Positions 6,929-8,660 of a DNA stretch of 8,660 nucleotides are shown here, one piece after another. The number at the start of each line of letters is the position of its first letter. The stretch's first letter is position 1. The position numbers and the translations under genes are program-made. This stretch comes from Gemmatimonadaceae bacterium. Lineage in GTDB: Bacteria; Gemmatimonadota; Gemmatimonadetes; Gemmatimonadales; Gemmatimonadaceae. The stretch lies in contig JALOPO010000273.1 in assembly GCA_025453855.1 (NCBI GenBank), forward strand, positions 1 to 8,660, in the 5' to 3' direction. The notes under the pieces were generated by a model. The model was given only the letters and a program-made list of their open reading frames with translations. It had not been told where the DNA came from and ran no database searches.

Positions 6929-8418
6929 GCGTCACGCTTCCCCCGTCGGTGATCGGCGCCGTCTCGCCGATCACCGACATGGAGAACCTCGACATCCGCC
7001 TCCGCGCCGACGCGACCAGCCGTCGCGTCGCCCTGGTGGCGATCGCCTCGAGCGTGGTCTGGCTCCTCCTCGGTTCGGTCTTCGGGCTCGTCGCCTCGCT
7101 CAAGCTCCATCTCCCCGACTGGCTGGTCGCGAATCCCGCGCTGACCTTCGGGCGCGTGCGCACCGCGCACCTCAACGCCATGGCCTACGGCTGGGCGTCG
7201 CTGGCGATGATCGGCGTGAGCGCGTGGATGATCCCGCGCCTCGTGCATACCGAGCTGCGCATCCCGAAGGCGGCCGAAGTCGGCGTCTGGTTCTGGAACA
7301 TCGGCGTCGCCATCGGCGTGGTGTCGATCCTCATGGGGCGCACCGACGGCCTCGAATGGCTCGAGATGCCGCGCTACGCGGCCGACCCGTTCCTGGTGAT
7401 CGGCGGCGGGCTGATCGGCTTCGTGATCCTCGCCACGCTCGCCGTGCGCGAGGTCGATCACCTGTACGTGAGCGTCTGGTACATCATGGCCGCATACATC
7501 TGGTTCCCGGTGATCTTCGTGGTCGGGAACTGGCCCACGTTCAGCGGCGTGGAGAGCGCGGCGGTGAACTGGTTCTACGCGCACAACGCGCTCGGCCTCT
7601 GGCTCACGCCCATCTCGCTCGCCGCGGCCTACTACTTCATCCCCAAGATCCTCGGCCGGCCGATCTACAGCTACCAGCTCTCGCTGCTCGGCTTCTGGAC
7701 GCTCGGCTTCTTCTACTCGCTCAACGGGATGCACCACCTCATCGGCGGCCCGCTCCCGACGTGGATGATCACCACCAGCATCGTGGCCAGCGCGCTGATG
7801 ATCATCCCCGTGCTCGCGGTCGCCGTGAACCAGCACATGACGATGGTCGGGCGCTTCGCCGCGCTCCGCTACTCGCCCACGCTGCGCTTCATCGTCTTCG
7901 GTGCCGTCGCCTACACGCTCGTCTCGCTGCAGGGCACGTTCATGGCCTTCCGCGAGATCAACCGCCTCACGCACTTCACGCACGCCACCGTGGCCCACGC
8001 GCACCTCGGGCTCTACGGCTTCGTGACGATGATCATGTTCGGGAGCATCTACTACATCCTCCCGCGCCTCCTCGGCCGCGAGTGGGTGAGCGAGCGCCTC
8101 ATCTCGTGGCACTTCTGGCTCGTCGCCACGGGGCTGCTGATCTACCTCGTGCCACTCACCATCGGCGGGATCATGCAGGGCGTCGCCATGGCCAATCCCG
8201 ACAGCACCTGGGAGCAGGTCGTGACCGCGATGAAGCCCGGGCTCATCGGGCGCTCGGTCGGTGGCGCGCTCCTCACCGCCGGCCACCTCGTCTTCGCCTG
8301 GCACGTCTGGCTCATGTTCCGTGGCGCGCGGGCGCGGCAGGGGTTGCCGCCGTTCCACGCCGTCGTCCCGACCGTCGTCGGCGAGTCGCCCGAGGCTTCG
8401 GTGGGAGGGGTGCGATGA
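6925..8418 (+). CDS. ccoN: cbb3-type cytochrome c oxidase subunit I, CcoN
   Basis: The 497-residue catalytic subunit of the high-affinity, proton-pumping terminal oxidase, in the inner membrane with about 12 helices. Visible ligands are His82 (R-T-A-H-L-N-A-M-A-Y-G) for low-spin heme b; His220 (Y-A-H-N-A-L-G) with His270 and His271 (G-M-H-H-L) for CuB; and H358-A-H360 for high-spin heme b3 and low-spin heme b. Tyr264, 44 residues after His220 and 6 before His270, matches the cross-linked Tyr of the Pseudomonas stutzeri enzyme. Glu144 and Glu147 seem to match a conserved Glu pair. The Glu near helix IX that contacts the proximal His seems to be Gln336 (S-L-Q-G-T-F). The GTG start overlaps the ccoS stop by 4 bases. 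ATG 6979 is a possible alternative, giving MENLDIRL. HNALG, not the H-L-W-V-E-G-x-W-E of NorB, separates it from nitric oxide reductase. Confidence 0.93.
   Translation: MSVTLPPSVIGAVSPITDMENLDIRLRADATSRRVALVAIASSVVWLLLGSVFGLVASLKLHLPDWLVANPALTFGRVRTAHLNAMAYGWASLAMIGVSAWMIPRLVHTELRIPKAAEVGVWFWNIGVAIGVVSILMGRTDGLEWLEMPRYAADPFLVIGGGLIGFVILATLAVREVDHLYVSVWYIMAAYIWFPVIFVVGNWPTFSGVESAAVNWFYAHNALGLWLTPISLAAAYYFIPKILGRPIYSYQLSLLGFWTLGFFYSLNGMHHLIGGPLPTWMITTSIVASALMIIPVLAVAVNQHMTMVGRFAALRYSPTLRFIVFGAVAYTLVSLQGTFMAFREINRLTHFTHATVAHAHLGLYGFVTMIMFGSIYYILPRLLGREWVSERLISWHFWLVATGLLIYLVPLTIGGIMQGVAMANPDSTWEQVVTAMKPGLIGRSVGGALLTAGHLVFAWHVWLMFRGARARQGLPPFHAVVPTVVGESPEASVGGVR
8403..8410 (+). promoter_or_regulatory. 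Shine-Dalgarno of ccoO inside the end of ccoN
   Basis: GGGAGGGG, with its GGAGG core ending at 8408, lies 6 bases before the ccoO ATG at 8415. Together with the ATGA overlap it supports this start and efficient re-initiation after ccoN. Confidence 0.6.
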
Positions 8419-8660
8419 CGCGCGTCTGGCTCCTCGTGCTCGGCGTGCTGGCGGTGATCGTCTTCGCCACTTCGCTGCTCGTGATCATCCCCAACACGAT
8501 GATCGCCGGCGTGCGTCCCGCGCCGCAGCTCAAGCCGTACACGGCGCTCGAGACGCGCGGGCGCGAGGTCTACGTCGACCAGGGGTGCGTCTACTGCCAC
8601 TCGCAGCAGGTGCGCGATCCCGTGTACACGAGCGACAAGGCCCGCGGCTGGGGGCCGCGC
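8415..8660 (+). CDS. ccoO: cbb3-type cytochrome c oxidase subunit II, CcoO (N-terminal part)
   Basis: The first 82 codons are present; the gene runs off the right edge. One N-terminal membrane anchor (about 4-26) is followed by a periplasmic cytochrome c domain. The heme c site is G-C-V-Y-C-H-S-Q-Q-V-R (57-67), with Cys58, Cys61 and His62. 'REVYVDQGCVYCHSQQVRDP' is strongly characteristic of CcoO/FixO, the mono-heme subunit that passes electrons from CcoP or cytochrome c to CcoN. The ATG overlaps the ccoN stop (ATGA, 8415-8418). Unlike the fused CcoNO seen in some Bacteroidota, the two subunits are separate genes here. ccoP and possibly ccoQ, ccoG and ccoH would be expected just beyond the window. 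Confidence 0.95.
   Translation, partial: MTRVWLLVLGVLAVIVFATSLLVIIPNTMIAGVRPAPQLKPYTALETRGREVYVDQGCVYCHSQQVRDPVYTSDKARGWGPR

Noticed and set aside
6577..8358. A 593-codon open frame on the minus strand across ccoS and ccoN
   Set aside because: It is antisense to ccoN, which has all its metal ligands. The translation is rich in His, Asp, Glu and Arg, with no domain pattern.
6925..8418. Nitric oxide reductase subunit NorB instead of CcoN
   Set aside because: The helix with the first CuB-type His reads Y-A-H-N-A-L-G, without the Glu residues of the NorB motif. The cross-link Tyr264 is present, and ccoS and ccoO flank the gene.

Overview
The window is about 70% GC DNA from a bacterial chromosome, tightly packed with genes. 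All complete genes lie on the + strand. One partial gene at the left edge runs the other way. The long Ser/Thr kinase with a C-terminal TPR region, the persulfide dioxygenase-rhodanese fusion, the separate cbb3 oxidase genes headed by ccoS, and mostly weak Shine-Dalgarno sequences fit an aerobic Gemmatimonadota-like organism. That placement is a judgement from gene style, not a proven assignment.

Layout. At 1-97 (minus strand) is the N-terminus of a bestrophin-type channel, divergent from a GNAT acetyltransferase (315-878). A small putative secreted protein of unknown function follows (GTG start 1048, end 1641, strong ribosome binding site). Next is a 1035-residue membrane Ser/Thr protein kinase with an extracytoplasmic FlgO/TolB-like and TPR region (1847-4954). 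After a 45-base gap comes a metallo-beta-lactamase-fold persulfide dioxygenase fused to two rhodanese domains (5000-6325).

A 450-base intergenic region (6326-6775) holds the most striking non-coding structure. It is a 166-bp composite inverted repeat (6351-6516) with perfect 44-bp arms and a nested inner stem, followed by a smaller stem-loop and a candidate promoter. Downstream begins the cbb3-type cytochrome c oxidase operon: ccoS (6776-6928), ccoN (6925-8418) and ccoO (8415 to the right edge). These are joined by two 4-base start/stop overlaps, so the three are probably translationally coupled. CcoN carries the heme and CuB histidines and the cross-link tyrosine. It appears to have Gln where the well-studied enzymes have a Glu that hydrogen-bonds the proximal heme ligand.

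Functionally, the right half describes respiration (high-affinity oxygen reduction) next to sulfide/persulfide oxidation. The left half is a set of unrelated single genes. I saw no CRISPR array, tRNA, rRNA, transposase or phage gene, and no convincing new multi-gene system. The leads worth following are the long palindrome, the CcoN substitution and a shared TA-[A/G]-CTT promoter-like element.
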